A stretch of 64,000 nt of DNA from Candidatus Heimdallarchaeota archaeon B3_Heim (GTDB lineage Archaea > Asgardarchaeota > Heimdallarchaeia > Hodarchaeales > Hodarchaeaceae): contig NJBF01000003.1 in assembly GCA_003144275.1 (NCBI GenBank), forward strand, positions 62,001 to 126,000. The letters are read 5' to 3'. Positions 63,757 through 64,000 of the stretch are shown here, in pieces. Below the pieces are notes generated by a model. It had not been told where the DNA came from, ran no database searches, and saw nothing but the letters and a program-made list of their open reading frames with translations. A program made the position numbers and the translations under genes. Position 1 is the stretch's first letter. Each line of letters begins with the position of its first letter.

Positions 63757-64000
63757 ATAATAAGACCATTTTCTCCATTGCTTAAATTGATTTTAGCTCT
63801 CACGATATTCTGCAAAAACAAGGTTTTTTGCCATTTTCAACCTTCAGTTTAATAGGAAAGTTTTTTGAAAGGATCCCAAGGACCAAGAAGGAAAGAAGTT
63901 CCACTTTCCAGAAATTTCGTAAGAAATGTAAATACCGATTCTTATCATCGAAGAAATAATAAGGTTTTCCACTGTAATAACGACAGTGAAGTAGCTCTAG
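63757..64000. other. Upstream region of the glycyl radical enzyme operon
   Basis: No gene is recognised. It should contain the promoter of the activase/enzyme operon on the minus strand. I did not find a clear TATA box with matching spacing. The last 100 bp are AT-rich without a repeat. Confidence 0.3.

Overview
The window looks like a chromosomal segment of an Asgard (Promethearchaeota) archaeon, possibly Heimdall-like. This rests on AT-rich composition, two archaeal ether-lipid enzymes (geranylgeranylglyceryl phosphate synthase at 40571-41317 and a UbiA-family DGGGP synthase at 56257-57147), a Rab-like small GTPase (25175-25813), Roadblock/LC7 proteins (16119-18466), surface proteins with C-terminal membrane anchors of the archaeal sorting type, and archaeal-style promoters. 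The lineage below 'Asgard' is inference. No rRNA, tRNA or CRISPR array was recognised.

Bases 1-16100 are an accessory, decaying region. It holds a 361-bp structured repeat (618-978), two DUF2178-like membrane proteins with an XRE-type regulator behind a striking triple operator (1197-1248), and a frameshifted ABC transporter invaded by a TnpB (IS200/IS605) remnant. It also holds an MFS gene with a single nonsense codon, a frameshifted M48 peptidase, an IS4-like transposase with one stop codon, a decayed second copy of that IS, and several orphan membrane proteins.

Bases 16100-41300 are mostly intact core-like and lineage-specific genes. A Roadblock pair is followed by a 2-hydroxyacyl-CoA dehydratase activator, a serine/threonine dehydratase and a nitroreductase. 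Then come an unusual MFS-Old Yellow Enzyme fusion, a cyclophilin, a flavodoxin, the Rab-like GTPase, a nucleotidyltransferase/DinB pair, a radical SAM enzyme and an O-methyltransferase. Next are an ArsR-GyrI regulator, an RsmB/NSUN-type m5C methyltransferase, a MacB/LolCD-type ABC exporter, a PD-(D/E)XK-like nuclease, a MazG-like protein, a DHH phosphoesterase, a PHP phosphoesterase and the GGGP synthase.

Bases 41300-51100 hold two divergent aconitase-family (LeuC/LeuD-type) pairs separated by debris of a chemotaxis receptor. These are followed by two paralogous acidic cell-surface proteins with a membrane-anchored HTH regulator, a DUF362 fragment cut by the second copy of the 361-bp element, and a bactofilin-like beta-solenoid protein.

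Bases 51200-64000 encode a complete BMP/nucleoside-type ABC importer (lipoprotein, double ATPase, two permeases), the UbiA prenyltransferase and an FAD dehydrogenase. After these come 4-hydroxybutyryl-CoA dehydratase, a DsrE-like protein, and a glycyl radical enzyme closely resembling trans-4-hydroxy-L-proline dehydratase with its activase. With the 2-hydroxyacyl-CoA dehydratase activator and threonine/serine dehydratase, these point to an anaerobe fermenting amino acids and other organic substrates.
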